From: UBA6059 sp964351595
GTDB lineage: Bacteria > Bacteroidota > Bacteroidia > Cytophagales > Cyclobacteriaceae
Direction: 5' to 3'
Length of the DNA: 64,000 nt
Assembly (NCBI GenBank): GCA_964351595.1
Contig: CAYGOT010000017.1
Span: 1 to 64,000, forward strand
In this document: positions 42,941 to 51,862 of the stretch, in pieces
Numbering within the stretch: the first letter of the stretch is position 1
How the letters are laid out: each line of letters begins with the position of its first letter
Position numbers and translations under genes: made by a program
The notes under the pieces: model-generated
Databases searched by the model: none
Seen by the model: only the letters and a program-made list of their open reading frames with translations
What the model was told of the DNA's origin: nothing

Positions 42941-44599
42941 TTATACTTCTGTAAGATACTCGTGTACAAACTTAATTGCCATGGCCCCCTCACCAACAGC
43001 CGAGGCTACTCTATTCATTGCGCCAGCTCGTACATCCCCAGCCGCGAAAATCCCTGGAATACTGGTTTCGAGTAAAAAGGGTTCTCTTGGCAGTTTCCAT
43101 GACTTTTGGAACTCATCATGCTTGTGGAGGGACGGCCCGGTCTCGATAAATCCTTTTTCGTCTTTTATCAGATCTGTGATCCAGTCAGTGTAGGGTTTTG
43201 CGCCTATGAAAATGAACATAGCAGCCGCACCAACCTCACGCTGCTCCTTTGAGTCAGTATCTTCGAGTGTCACCTTCTCCAGATGTCCATCTCCTGTCAC
43301 CTCAAGCACGTTAGTCTTGCCGAGTACCTCTATATTTTCAGTTCCCGAGATCTGATCGATCAGGTATTGTGACATGCTGGAACTAAGATCCGGCTTCCGG
43401 ATGACGATATGAACTTTACAGGCAAATTTGGATAAATACATGGCTGCCTGGCCAGCCGAATTTCCTCCGCCGATAACATAGACATCTTGATCCTGGCAAG
43501 CTGTTGACTCAGTCATTGCCGCCCCGTAGTAGACGCCTGCCCCACTGAAGTCATCGATTCCCTTGGCAGTGTGTTTACGGTAGTCGACACCACTCGTGAT
43601 CACGACTGCTTTGCAATTGACTTCACTACCGTCGACAAGCTTGATCTTTTTGTAATGACCTTCGGCAGTAATATGGGCCACCTCCTGAGGTGATAATAGC
43701 TCCACTCCGAACCTGGTCGCCTGGGTGATTGCCCTGTGTGATAGCTCGGCTCCACTGAGCCCTTTTGGGAAACCCAAATAATTTTCAATACGACTACTTG
43801 TCCCAGCCTGACCGCCCGGAGCGCGCTTTTCTATGAGAAGCGTTTTCAACCCTTCGGACCCTCCATAAACACCAGCTGCTAATCCGGCAGGTCCAGCACC
43901 GATAATGACGACATCATAGAGTTTTTCAGTGGCTTTGGATTTCAATCCTATCTTCCCGGCTAATTCCGCCAGGCTGGGCTTGGCCAGTTGGCTACCATCT
44001 TCAAAGAAGACTGCCGGAAGCTCTGCGGCTGTGAGTTTTGCAAGGCCTACTAGCTCGTTGGCTCTGGAACTGCGCGTGACGTCCAACCATTGATAAGGAA
44101 TGAGGTTTCCTGACAGGAAATCCTTGATTTGATGGGATAAGGAGGAGTACTGGTAACCCACCACTTTTATACCTTCAAATTCAGGGACAAATTGCTTTTG
44201 CCATTCGTCGAGCTGATCATATAGTACTGGGTAGAGCTTTTCGCTCGGGGGATCCCACGGCTTCAGCAGATAGTAGTCTAGCTGCACGTCGTTGATGGCC
44301 TTGATGGCCGCTTCCGTATCCGAATAGGCCGTCAGCAGTATCCTTTTAGCAGTTGGATAGATCTGACGAGCTTTTTCCAGAAACTCTACTCCGAGCATCT
44401 CAGGCATACGCTGATCTGATAAGAACATGGCGATCACCTCATTCTTGAGCTTGAGATCTGCAATGGTCTCAAGTGCCTCGCTGGCAACAGTCGTGCTGAG
44501 CACGCGATACTGCTTCCTAAACTCCTTGCGCACATCTCGCTCAATAGCACGCAGTACCTGAGGATCATCGTCGAGTATTAGTATGATGGGAAGTTTCAT
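42941..44599 (-). CDS. Receiver / glutaredoxin-like / thioredoxin-reductase-like fusion
   Basis: The 552-residue protein has three parts. Residues 1-130 are a receiver (DDD at 10-12, Asp62 in LSDQRMPE, Thr90, Lys113). Residues of about 143-220 are a glutaredoxin-like fold with SSLS where CPYC would be (YSSLSHQIKDFL, LPAVFFEDGSQL). Residues of about 226-552 are an FAD/NAD(P)H pyridine nucleotide-disulfide reductase (GAGPAG, GGGNSAG, AAGDVRAG) in which the CxxC is replaced by AMTESTAC (361-368). With all redox cysteines gone, it is likely a phosphorylation-controlled flavoprotein oxidoreductase or sensor, not a thioredoxin reductase. Domain calls are firm; function is inference. Confidence 0.85.
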   Translation of the reverse strand: MKLPIILILDDDPQVLRAIERDVRKEFRKQYRVLSTTVASEALETIADLKLKNEVIAMFLSDQRMPEMLGVEFLEKARQIYPTAKRILLTAYSDTEAAIKAINDVQLDYYLLKPWDPPSEKLYPVLYDQLDEWQKQFVPEFEGIKVVGYQYSSLSHQIKDFLSGNLIPYQWLDVTRSSRANELVGLAKLTAAELPAVFFEDGSQLAKPSLAELAGKIGLKSKATEKLYDVVIIGAGPAGLAAGVYGGSEGLKTLLIEKRAPGGQAGTSSRIENYLGFPKGLSGAELSHRAITQATRFGVELLSPQEVAHITAEGHYKKIKLVDGSEVNCKAVVITSGVDYRKHTAKGIDDFSGAGVYYGAAMTESTACQDQDVYVIGGGNSAGQAAMYLSKFACKVHIVIRKPDLSSSMSQYLIDQISGTENIEVLGKTNVLEVTGDGHLEKVTLEDTDSKEQREVGAAAMFIFIGAKPYTDWITDLIKDEKGFIETGPSLHKHDEFQKSWKLPREPFLLETSIPGIFAAGDVRAGAMNRVASAVGEGAMAIKFVHEYLTEV

Positions 44600-44622
44600 G
44601 CTTTGGTCATTGGTCTTTGGTC

Positions 44623-44642
44623 CTTAGTTATTAGTACTTGGT
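44623..44642. repeat. Left inverted copy flanking the S23 cassette
   Basis: CTTAGTTATTAGTACTTGGT is the exact reverse complement of 45312-45331. It sits in about 90 bases of degenerate TTGGTC/TTAGTT words between the fusion gene start and the S23 gene stop. Confidence 0.7.
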
Positions 44643-44693
44643 TGTTGTTTCTTAGTCAATGGTCCCTGGCTATGAGCACTGGTTGATGGATGG

Positions 44694-45053
44694 CTACTTT
44701 GTGTCTTTTTTGAGATGGTTGATAAAGCCGTTGAGAAGCTTCTTAACAGAAGTGATCTCATGTTGTAAATTAATCAAAGAGTCTTGAGATATATAGCCTA
44801 AATCTAATGCCAGGTATAGTTGAGTCTCCACCTCGAATAGAGAACCACGAGCGATGTACATGAACCTTATTTTGTCGTTGGAATGAAAACGACCACTTCC
44901 TTCGGCAATATTCGAAGGAATGGATATGGCGGCTCTATTGATTTGTTGAGTTAAAGAGAACCTCTCATTTTCAGGAAATTTAGAACTAATGGTATGTATC
45001 TGTTTGACCAATGCTCTTGCCTTTTGCCAAACCTCTAACTCTTTATAATCCAT
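44694..45053 (-). CDS. Four-helix-bundle protein (S23 / IVS family)
   Basis: The 119-residue protein is of the four-helix-bundle family first seen in 23S rRNA intervening sequences and related to Avd of diversity-generating retroelements. It has ELEVWQKARALVKQIH, FSLTQQINRAAISIPSNIAEGSGR, FMYIARGSLFEVETQL and LINLQHEITSVKKLLNGFI. Such genes are found alone and scattered in Bacteroidota chromosomes, with no established role. This one is bracketed by inverted repeats (44623-44642 and 45312-45331) and lies between a histidine kinase gene and its probable response regulator gene, as if inserted there. Confidence 0.92.
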   Translation of the reverse strand: MDYKELEVWQKARALVKQIHTISSKFPENERFSLTQQINRAAISIPSNIAEGSGRFHSNDKIRFMYIARGSLFEVETQLYLALDLGYISQDSLINLQHEITSVKKLLNGFINHLKKDTK

Positions 45054-45292
45054 ATCATTTGGTAGTTAGTTCATAGTTATTAGTCCTTAGCCTTGCCTTA
45101 ATCCCGTTTATCCGTGTCATTTTATTAGACTCAGTGTAGATTATTACGCTTGTTCTCTTAAATCTTCCTGAATACCAGCAATCCAGACCTTGATGGAGAA
45201 CTTAGCAGGATTGCTACTGGCTTGGTAAGACTCTTGCGATTACTTGAACCTAACCTTATCATTGCCTAGTGTCATCAATAATACTTATATCT

Positions 45293-45348
45293 TAATAACT
45301 AAATACCAACGACCAAGTACTAATAACTAAGTACCAACAACCAATTAC
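45293..45348. repeat. Two 28-base tandem repeats beside the S23 cassette
   Basis: Units 45293-45320 and 45321-45348 both begin TAATAACTAA and share 25 of 28 bases. They contain the right inverted copy (45312-45331, ACCAAGTACTAATAACTAAG). They run up to the first base of the kinase stop codon on the plus-strand scale. Related words occur again at about 45057-45095, upstream of the S23 start. Confidence 0.75.
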
Positions 45349-46721
45349 TACACCGGAAGACATATCTCAAATCTCGTATTCCCCGGTTCGCTGAAGAGCT
45401 TGATGCTACCGTTGTGGTTGCTAATGATGCGCTGCACTATGTCTAGTCCGAGACCAGAGCCTTTACCCACCTCTTTAGTGGTAAAGAAGGGATCGAAGAT
45501 TTTCTCCTGAATTTCCTCAGGGATGCCAGGGCCGTCATCTATGATATCTACTCTGGCAAAATCAGTCTGATTGAAAGTCTTAATGGTGATCGTCCCTTCA
45601 TTGTCGAGGGCGTCAATTGCATTATCAAGGATGTTGGTCCATACCTGATTCAGCTCACCAGGGTAAGCATTGACGGTTCTAAGATCATCCGCATAATCCC
45701 TAATTACGTTGATTTTCGTGTTTTTGAGTTTATGGCCTAATATGGCCAAGGTACTGTCGAGCCCATCGTGCAGCTGAGTTTGCTCCCGATCCGGCGACTT
45801 ATCCATATGAGTGTAAGTCTTAATAGATCCAACCAAATGTGAAATACGCTCGGAGGCTTCATGAATCTCGACTGATAATCTCTCTGATTCAATAGTACTG
45901 TTGATCCAGGCTAAGGCATCTGAGAGTGATGCTTCAGGGAGTGATCGGGCCATCTCATCCAGATCTTCGACCTTCACCCCGGCATTGAGCAGTGCCTCAG
46001 CAAACTCAAAGCTGTCCTCAATATCCCGGTCATCCATCCAATTGACCAGGTCATCTTCCCATTCACCTCTTTCGATCATCGTCAAAGGAGTCTTGTTGGT
46101 AAGATCGCATTTGGCAGTCACAAGGTAAGTCACCGCTTGAAGCTGGTCCCTGGTCAACTGGTGATCGAGTAGACGCGCGGTAAACTCGGGTATCTGCTGA
46201 AGTCTTTCGCGAAGGGCACCAGATGTCCGGCTAATTGCTGCAGCCGGATTGTTGATCTCATGTGCAAGCCCAGCTGACAACTTACCCAGGGAGGCCATTT
46301 TTTCCTGCTGCTGTTGATTGCGCGTAGTGCTCCTTACCCTATCGGAAAGATGAGCGACCAATGCCTGCATCAGCTCTGGACTCACCTCTCCCAGCTCATG
46401 GAAATGTCGTCGGTGCAAAGATAGGTAGGTGCAATCCTCTAAAGCGATCCCATTGCCACTCGCCACTTTCATCCGCGAGAAAGGCAACAATCCAGAAATG
46501 TCCCCGGCTTGAGCCATTGCTACTGGCACAAAGCTCTCGCCTTGTTTAATCATAAATTGAAGTTTACCTTCAAGTATGACATGCATTTCATCTGCAGGAT
46601 CTCCAACTTTGAAAATAGCGTCACCTTTTTCAGTATGTTTTTTTTCTGCCTTTTCTAAAAACCACTTTTTACCATCTTCAGAGACATTTTCGAAGACCTT
46701 GATATCATTGAGTGTGAGCAT
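45348..46721 (-). CDS. Histidine kinase with cyclic-nucleotide-binding-like domain
   Basis: The 457-residue protein starts near 46721 (MLTLNDIKVF); a longer frame to 46760 from TTG is less likely. Residues 5-125 are a cyclic-nucleotide-binding fold (GDAIFKVGDPADEMHVILEGKLQF), but the phosphate-binding cassette reads GDISGLLPFSRMKVASG without the usual Glu/Arg pair. A HisKA-like dimer follows with His154 in SAGLAHEINNP, a helical insert, then HATPase (NILDNAIDAL, DDGPGIP, GKGSGLGLDIV). No membrane helix is visible, so it is a cytoplasmic kinase. Its likely partners are the receiver fusion and the receiver protein downstream, now separated by the S23 cassette. Confidence 0.88.
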   Translation of the reverse strand: MLTLNDIKVFENVSEDGKKWFLEKAEKKHTEKGDAIFKVGDPADEMHVILEGKLQFMIKQGESFVPVAMAQAGDISGLLPFSRMKVASGNGIALEDCTYLSLHRRHFHELGEVSPELMQALVAHLSDRVRSTTRNQQQQEKMASLGKLSAGLAHEINNPAAAISRTSGALRERLQQIPEFTARLLDHQLTRDQLQAVTYLVTAKCDLTNKTPLTMIERGEWEDDLVNWMDDRDIEDSFEFAEALLNAGVKVEDLDEMARSLPEASLSDALAWINSTIESERLSVEIHEASERISHLVGSIKTYTHMDKSPDREQTQLHDGLDSTLAILGHKLKNTKINVIRDYADDLRTVNAYPGELNQVWTNILDNAIDALDNEGTITIKTFNQTDFARVDIIDDGPGIPEEIQEKIFDPFFTTKEVGKGSGLGLDIVQRIISNHNGSIKLFSEPGNTRFEICLPV

Positions 46722-46863
46722 AGAAGTTGAGTAATTCCTTGAATAATGGAAGATAAACAATCAAACACAACAGATTAATTCCCGGTAGGGAGAAGCAGAC
46801 CTGCGAGAGCTTCTTATCATTTTACTGGAAAGACTGGGACCTACCGCAATTAGCGCATTTTCA

Positions 46864-46871
46864 TATATTTG
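46864..46871 (+). promoter_or_regulatory. -7 promoter element of the S9 peptidase gene
   Basis: TATATTTG matches TAnnTTTG perfectly, ending 11 bases before the ATG at 46883, for a leader of under 10 bases. Confidence 0.5.
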
Positions 46872-46882
46872 TCGACACACAA

Positions 46883-49057
46883 ATGACAACTATGATGACT
46901 CGATTGACCCTTCTATTGCTATTGGTGACGCAAACTGTGCTCGCTCAAAAGAAGATTGAAATAGCAAATATCTCAGATGGCACTTTTGATCAAAAGACTA
47001 TAAGCAACGTCAACTGGATGAATGACGGTCAGTTCTACACTGCGCTTGCCGACAATAAGATTGTGCGCTACGATATAACCGGCGAGGAGCCGGACAGCAT
47101 CATCTTTGATGGGTCTGAAAAATCAGTAGTAATCGATGAGTATGAATTCAGTGCAGATGAGAAGCAAATGCTCCTGATGACAGACCGCCAGGGCATCTAT
47201 CGTCGTTCGTATACAGCGCTGTTTTATACAGTCAACTTCAAGGACAAGTCATTTGAGCCCCTATCGGAAAATGGGCGACAGAGCTATGCGACGTTCTCTC
47301 CGGATGGCAAGATGGTGGCTTTTACACGAGACAATAACTTATTCTTGGTGCGGCTTGTCAACATGGCCGAGACACAGATCACGGATGATGGGAAGAAGAA
47401 TGAGATTATCAACGGTAGCACAGATTGGGTATATGAGGAGGAATTCAGTCTTACCAAGGCTTTCTTCTGGTCACCAGACAGCCGACGCATCGCTTTTATG
47501 CGATTTGATGAGCGTGAGGTCAAGGAGTACAACATGCAGAAATGGAACAATGTGAGTCTTTATCCTGAGGACCACAAGTTCAAATATCCAAAAGCAGGAG
47601 AGGCGAACTCCGTGATGGCAGTCAAGATTTTTGATATCGAAGAAAGCGAGTTTGTCAACGTGAATCTGGGCAAGGAGACGGACATCTACATTCCCAGAGT
47701 GCAGTGGACAAAGAACAACACACTGCTGTCAATACTTCGCTTAAACAGGTTGCAGAACCAACTGGATGTGATACACGCAGACGCCCGCACGGGTAGCTCA
47801 GAGGTGGTATTTACCGATAGGTCGCGGACCTTCATTGACATGAACTACGTCGATGACCTGATCTACCTCAATGATGGCAAATACTTCCTGATCTCCAGTG
47901 AGCGCAAGGGATACAAGCATTTCTTCCTGCACACCATGGATGGTCAGACGGCCAATCAGATAACCTCAGGACTTTGGGAAGCAACAGAGATTGTGGGACT
48001 GGATCAGTCTGCAAGGACACCAGTACTCTACTACACCTCCACTGAGCTGTCGCCAAAAGATCGTGCGCTCTACAAGATCAACATCAAAGGCTCGGGTAAG
48101 GAACTGCTATCTCCGGAGACAGGTGGATGGGTTCGTACGGATATGAGTAAGGATTTCAAGTATTATTTGCAGTACCTCACCCTACCGGAAACTCCGGTGC
48201 AGGTGTCGTTAATAGAAGCTAAGAGCAACGAACCGGTCAAGGTACTGGAAGACAATGACGAGCTGATAAAGAAGCATGAGGAGTATGGCTTAGCAGAAAA
48301 GCAGTACTTCACCTTCGAAACAGTGGATCGAACGAAGCTGGATGGCTATTTACTACAGCCCGCCAAGTTTGACAGTACACGCCAGTATCCGGTGTTGATC
48401 TTCCAATATAGCGGGCCTGGCTCGCAGAACGTCACGCACAACTATGGCGGTGGACACTATATCTGGCACCAGATGCTAGTTCAGCAAGGCTATATCGTAG
48501 CAGTGATAGACACAAGAGGAACAGGAGGTAGAGGTGAGGAGTTTAAAAAACTGACCTACAAGGAGCTGGGCAAACTAGAGGTGGAGGACCATATCGCCGG
48601 AGGGAAATTCCTCGGATCACTGCCTTTCGTAGACAAAGACCGCATAGGTATCTGGGGATGGAGCTACGGTGGCTACATGTCATCATTGGCCATGTTCAAG
48701 GGTGCGGATGTCTTTAAGACGGGCATTGCGGTAGCGCCTGTGACCACCTGGCGGTTCTATGATACTGTCTACACTGAGCGCTATCTTCAGCGCCCGCAGG
48801 ACAACCCCAGCGGCTATGACAACAATTCTCCACTTTCACATGTGGAGAAGCTCAAGGGGGATTTTCTTTTAATTCATGGCACAGGTGATGACAATGTACA
48901 CTTCCAAAATAGCGTCGCGATGCAAGAAGCGCTGATCAATGCCGGTAAGGATTTCAGGTCTTTCTACTATCCAGACAAAGCACATAGCATTCGTGGAGGA
49001 AAGACCAGGGATCATCTCTATATGATGATGACTAACTTCATCAAAGAGACACTTTAA
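46883..49057 (+). CDS. Dipeptidyl peptidase IV-type S9 peptidase
   Basis: The 724-residue protein has a signal peptide (ending VLAQ), an eight-bladed propeller (DPPIV N-terminal region) and an alpha/beta-hydrolase domain. The serine lies in GIWGWSYGGYMS, the aspartate near LLIHGTGDDNVHF and the histidine in DKAHSI. An EE-type N-terminal amine anchor is visible (DWVYEEEF). It should remove Xaa-Pro dipeptides from peptides in the periplasm. Monocistronic. Confidence 0.93.
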   Translation: MTTMMTRLTLLLLLVTQTVLAQKKIEIANISDGTFDQKTISNVNWMNDGQFYTALADNKIVRYDITGEEPDSIIFDGSEKSVVIDEYEFSADEKQMLLMTDRQGIYRRSYTALFYTVNFKDKSFEPLSENGRQSYATFSPDGKMVAFTRDNNLFLVRLVNMAETQITDDGKKNEIINGSTDWVYEEEFSLTKAFFWSPDSRRIAFMRFDEREVKEYNMQKWNNVSLYPEDHKFKYPKAGEANSVMAVKIFDIEESEFVNVNLGKETDIYIPRVQWTKNNTLLSILRLNRLQNQLDVIHADARTGSSEVVFTDRSRTFIDMNYVDDLIYLNDGKYFLISSERKGYKHFFLHTMDGQTANQITSGLWEATEIVGLDQSARTPVLYYTSTELSPKDRALYKINIKGSGKELLSPETGGWVRTDMSKDFKYYLQYLTLPETPVQVSLIEAKSNEPVKVLEDNDELIKKHEEYGLAEKQYFTFETVDRTKLDGYLLQPAKFDSTRQYPVLIFQYSGPGSQNVTHNYGGGHYIWHQMLVQQGYIVAVIDTRGTGGRGEEFKKLTYKELGKLEVEDHIAGGKFLGSLPFVDKDRIGIWGWSYGGYMSSLAMFKGADVFKTGIAVAPVTTWRFYDTVYTERYLQRPQDNPSGYDNNSPLSHVEKLKGDFLLIHGTGDDNVHFQNSVAMQEALINAGKDFRSFYYPDKAHSIRGGKTRDHLYMMMTNFIKETL

Positions 49058-49214
49058 CATTGAACATTGCTTCTGTCACTTAGTCTTTTGAGACGTATTC
49101 AGAGGGTACTGGTAATTTTTGCTATTAAGCCAGAAGGACTTTCCCTATCTTAATGTCAATACACCGACATACCCATTTTGCGGGATGGGCGTTGTAAGTC
49201 TTAAATTGCTACCT

Positions 49215-49880
49215 ATGAAGCGTTATCTATTCTTTGGAAGTATCCTTATACTCCTGCAATCCTGCATTGGTACGGATATACTCGATGTGCAGCCCATACC
49301 TGAGCGTGTAGTTTTCACAGCTTCCCTGGAGGCTATAAAGGTGGGTGAGGCTTTCACATTTGAGGCGACTCATTATGACAAATTTGGGATGGCAACCTCC
49401 AATCCCATCGCCTGGTCAACCAGTAATGCTGCCGTGATGACCATCGGAGCGAATGGTCGGGCCCTGGCTAATAGTGAAGGCATGGTGACCATCACTGCTC
49501 GATCTGGAGAAGCGGTCAATAGTATCGAGATAGAAGTGGGGGACGAGACCATAGGAGCCACCACTCAACGGATGGGCACATTGCAAGGCTTGAGTGATTA
49601 TACAGTGGAAGGTGGATTTACACTCTTCGAAGATCAGGGTGGCTTGATATTGAGACTAGAGGATGATTTCCAGGCGTCAAACGGTCCGGGGTTATATCTC
49701 TATCTGGCCACCAGTGCCACGAGTGTCACTGGTGGAGCTCAGTTGGGGCCTCTCGAGATGAATTCAGGTTCTCAGCTGTACGAAGTTCCCGAGGGAGTGA
49801 CGCTGGAAACCTATGATTTTTTAATTGTTTACTGCCAGCCTTTCGGTGTACCCTTCGGCTTTGGAGAATTTGATAATTGA
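49215..49880 (+). CDS. Lipoprotein with Ig-like and DM13 domains
   Basis: The 221-residue protein starts at ATG 49215; the frame is open to 49119 but the lipoprotein signal fixes the start. A lipobox-like ILLQSC lies at residues 12-17, then a BIG2-type bacterial Ig domain (about 30-115: FEATHYDKFG, IAWSTSNAAVMTI, GMVTITARSG). A DM13 domain follows (about 122-221: GTLQGLSDYTVEGGFTLFED, LILRLEDDF, GPGLYLYLA, YDFLIVYCQPFGVPFG). DM13 is proposed to take part in redox chemistry through a conserved cysteine. It is coupled to the downstream barrel gene. Confidence 0.85.
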   Translation: MKRYLFFGSILILLQSCIGTDILDVQPIPERVVFTASLEAIKVGEAFTFEATHYDKFGMATSNPIAWSTSNAAVMTIGANGRALANSEGMVTITARSGEAVNSIEIEVGDETIGATTQRMGTLQGLSDYTVEGGFTLFEDQGGLILRLEDDFQASNGPGLYLYLATSATSVTGGAQLGPLEMNSGSQLYEVPEGVTLETYDFLIVYCQPFGVPFGFGEFDN

Positions 49881-49881
49881 T

Positions 49882-50718
49882 ATGAAGAAACTAGCACTAA
49901 TTCTCATCCTATTATTCTCCATAGATGCGTATGCCGGTGGAGGATGGTCACAACCCAAAGGCAAGGGGTTTTTGAAGCTGAGTCAGTCGGCTATCATTGC
50001 AGGTAGCTACTTTTCTCCTTCGGGCGATATTCTCGACATTACCACTACGTCACTTTATTCCTCTAGTGTTTTCCTCGAGTATGGTTTGACCGATCGCCTA
50101 ACGGGAATCGTCTACATGCCTTTTTTCGTTCGTTCAACACTCAATAGGCTCGAAACATCGGATGGGGATTTGGTGCAGGAAGGTGATGAGCTTAACTCTA
50201 TAGGAGATACTGATGTGACCATCAAATATGGTCTGATTCAAAACAGTACCTACGTATTGAGTGCGAGTCTTACTCTGGGTCTTCCTTTGGGAGAAGCAAG
50301 CGGTGGAGAAACACAGCTCTTGCAATCTGGTGATGGAGAGTTCAACCAAATGGTAACTCTGGAGCTGAGTCGAGGCTTCAGCTCCGGCGTGTACGCAACC
50401 GTACTAGCCGGCTTTAACAACCGCACGAATAACTTCTCCGACGAGTTTCGCTACGGCGGGGAGATTGGCTATGCCAAAGGCAAAGTAATCCCAATACTTA
50501 AGGTTTATGGAGTAGCCTCACTCATGAATGGAGATGATCTTGGAGTACCTAACAATGGCGTCTTCAGCAACAACATCGAGTATCTGTCATTCACCCCTGA
50601 GGTGCTGTATAATATCAATGGAAAATTTGGCGTGACTGCCGCCGTAGGTATGGCAGCTTTTGGCAAACGCCTGCTAGCCGCACCCAATTTTATGGGAGGC
50701 ATTTACTGGAATCTATAG
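49882..50718 (+). CDS. Outer-membrane beta-barrel protein
   Basis: The 278-residue protein starts one base after the DM13 lipoprotein stop. It has a signal peptide ending AYAG and about a dozen amphipathic strands (GFLKLSQSAIIAGSYF, SSSVFLEYGLTDRLTGIVYMPFF, YVLSASLTLGLPLGE, YATVLAGFNNRT, FTPEVLYNINGKFGVTAAVGMAAF). It resembles the transporter/porin-like barrels of unknown substrate. Together with the DM13 lipoprotein it forms an outer-membrane pair. It overlaps gluQ tail to tail by 16 bases. Confidence 0.7.
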   Translation: MKKLALILILLFSIDAYAGGGWSQPKGKGFLKLSQSAIIAGSYFSPSGDILDITTTSLYSSSVFLEYGLTDRLTGIVYMPFFVRSTLNRLETSDGDLVQEGDELNSIGDTDVTIKYGLIQNSTYVLSASLTLGLPLGEASGGETQLLQSGDGEFNQMVTLELSRGFSSGVYATVLAGFNNRTNNFSDEFRYGGEIGYAKGKVIPILKVYGVASLMNGDDLGVPNNGVFSNNIEYLSFTPEVLYNINGKFGVTAAVGMAAFGKRLLAAPNFMGGIYWNL

Positions 50719-51596
50719 CCGCCAGCAACCACTTCGAGCAGTTCTGAGAGTGAGTCGACAGCTTTACTAGCACCCAGGGACTTTCCCACCTTCGAGATTA
50801 ATTCTTTTTTATTGGAGTCTGTCTTTTCGTATGAGGGGGCATTCTGTGACTTGCTCAGCTTGAGTTGATCACTCCCCTCGATCAGCTCATGATGTACGAA
50901 AGTCGCTTCGGCAAAACCCTCGTATCCGACAAGATTAGCCAGGTAAGCCTGCGTCAGGCTTGAGGTCCACAGGTCTTTACCCCTTACCAGAAAATTGACA
51001 CCCATATTGACATCATCCGTAAGGGAAGCGACCTGGTAGGTGGGCACACCATCTTTCTTGATCAGTACGGGGAATGGCATCAACTCGTGGATAGACTGGC
51101 TAATCAATTCACCCTGCTCCTGTAGTCTGATTTGTGATGTTTCGTCAGTGGTCAGACGCAACACGGTTGACCCCTTAATTTGCGGTAGCCGAAGATGCTG
51201 ACAGGTGCCCTGATACAGTCGCTCTCGCGATAGTCTCTCGATATCCTTGCGAGAGCATTGGCAATAGAATGTTGGGGCCGTCTGTGTGATTTTTTCCACT
51301 GTACTGTGATATTCAGGGATTCTGAAGGTCTGTGAATACCGAGCCTTGAAGTCACCTACATCGGCCGGCCCCTGGTCGTACTCAATGCCCAGCCAGCCCA
51401 GTGCATAGAAGATGTCATCGAGGTAGCGATCCCGTACCCGTGACTGATCCAGGTCATCAATACGAAGTATCAACTGACCACCTTTCAATCGCACATGGAG
51501 CCAGGTGAGGACGAAATTGTAGAGGTTGCCGATGTGCAGGTATCCGCTAGGGGTAGGTGCGATGCGCGAAACGATCTGTGTAGGAGGATGACCCAT
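50703..51596 (-). CDS. gluQ: Glutamyl-Q tRNA(Asp) synthetase-like protein
   Basis: The 297-residue protein is a truncated glutamyl-tRNA synthetase without an anticodon-binding domain. It activates glutamate and attaches it to queuosine in tRNA-Asp. It has the HIGH-like signature APTPSGYLHIGN, the KMSKS-like LKLSKSQ and a zinc site CQCSRKDI...YQGTC. The length is that of GluQ-RS. Its start is followed upstream by an inverted-repeat element. Confidence 0.88.
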   Translation of the reverse strand: MGHPPTQIVSRIAPTPSGYLHIGNLYNFVLTWLHVRLKGGQLILRIDDLDQSRVRDRYLDDIFYALGWLGIEYDQGPADVGDFKARYSQTFRIPEYHSTVEKITQTAPTFYCQCSRKDIERLSRERLYQGTCQHLRLPQIKGSTVLRLTTDETSQIRLQEQGELISQSIHELMPFPVLIKKDGVPTYQVASLTDDVNMGVNFLVRGKDLWTSSLTQAYLANLVGYEGFAEATFVHHELIEGSDQLKLSKSQNAPSYEKTDSNKKELISKVGKSLGASKAVDSLSELLEVVAGGYRFQ

Positions 51597-51621
51597 AGCT
51601 CAAATTACCTCTTAAATCCGG

Positions 51622-51712
51622 AGACCTACGAGGTTTTAGTCTGTAAATCACTGATATTAATTGACATAATTTTTACCGGTAATTATGTGCTTGAGTGAAA
51701 CCTCGTAGGTCT
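51622..51712. repeat. 91-base inverted-repeat element
   Basis: Perfect 15-base arms AGACCTACGAGGTTT (51622-51636) and complement (51698-51712) enclose a further hairpin, ACATAATT/AATTATGT. The layout matches the element at 38093-38187 but the sequence does not. It lies between the divergent gluQ and cytochrome genes. Confidence 0.65.
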
Positions 51713-51862
51713 AGCACACTGATATTCAAGTCTAGGCAGAAAGTATTACGGATTCCAGGAATTAACTCAATCATCCGCTCTTTTTACGGCATTGGGCTAT
51801 CACCTTGGATAGGGTAGCTGTATAACCCCGGGGATTAATTGGAAGAAAGATTATTTTCAATA

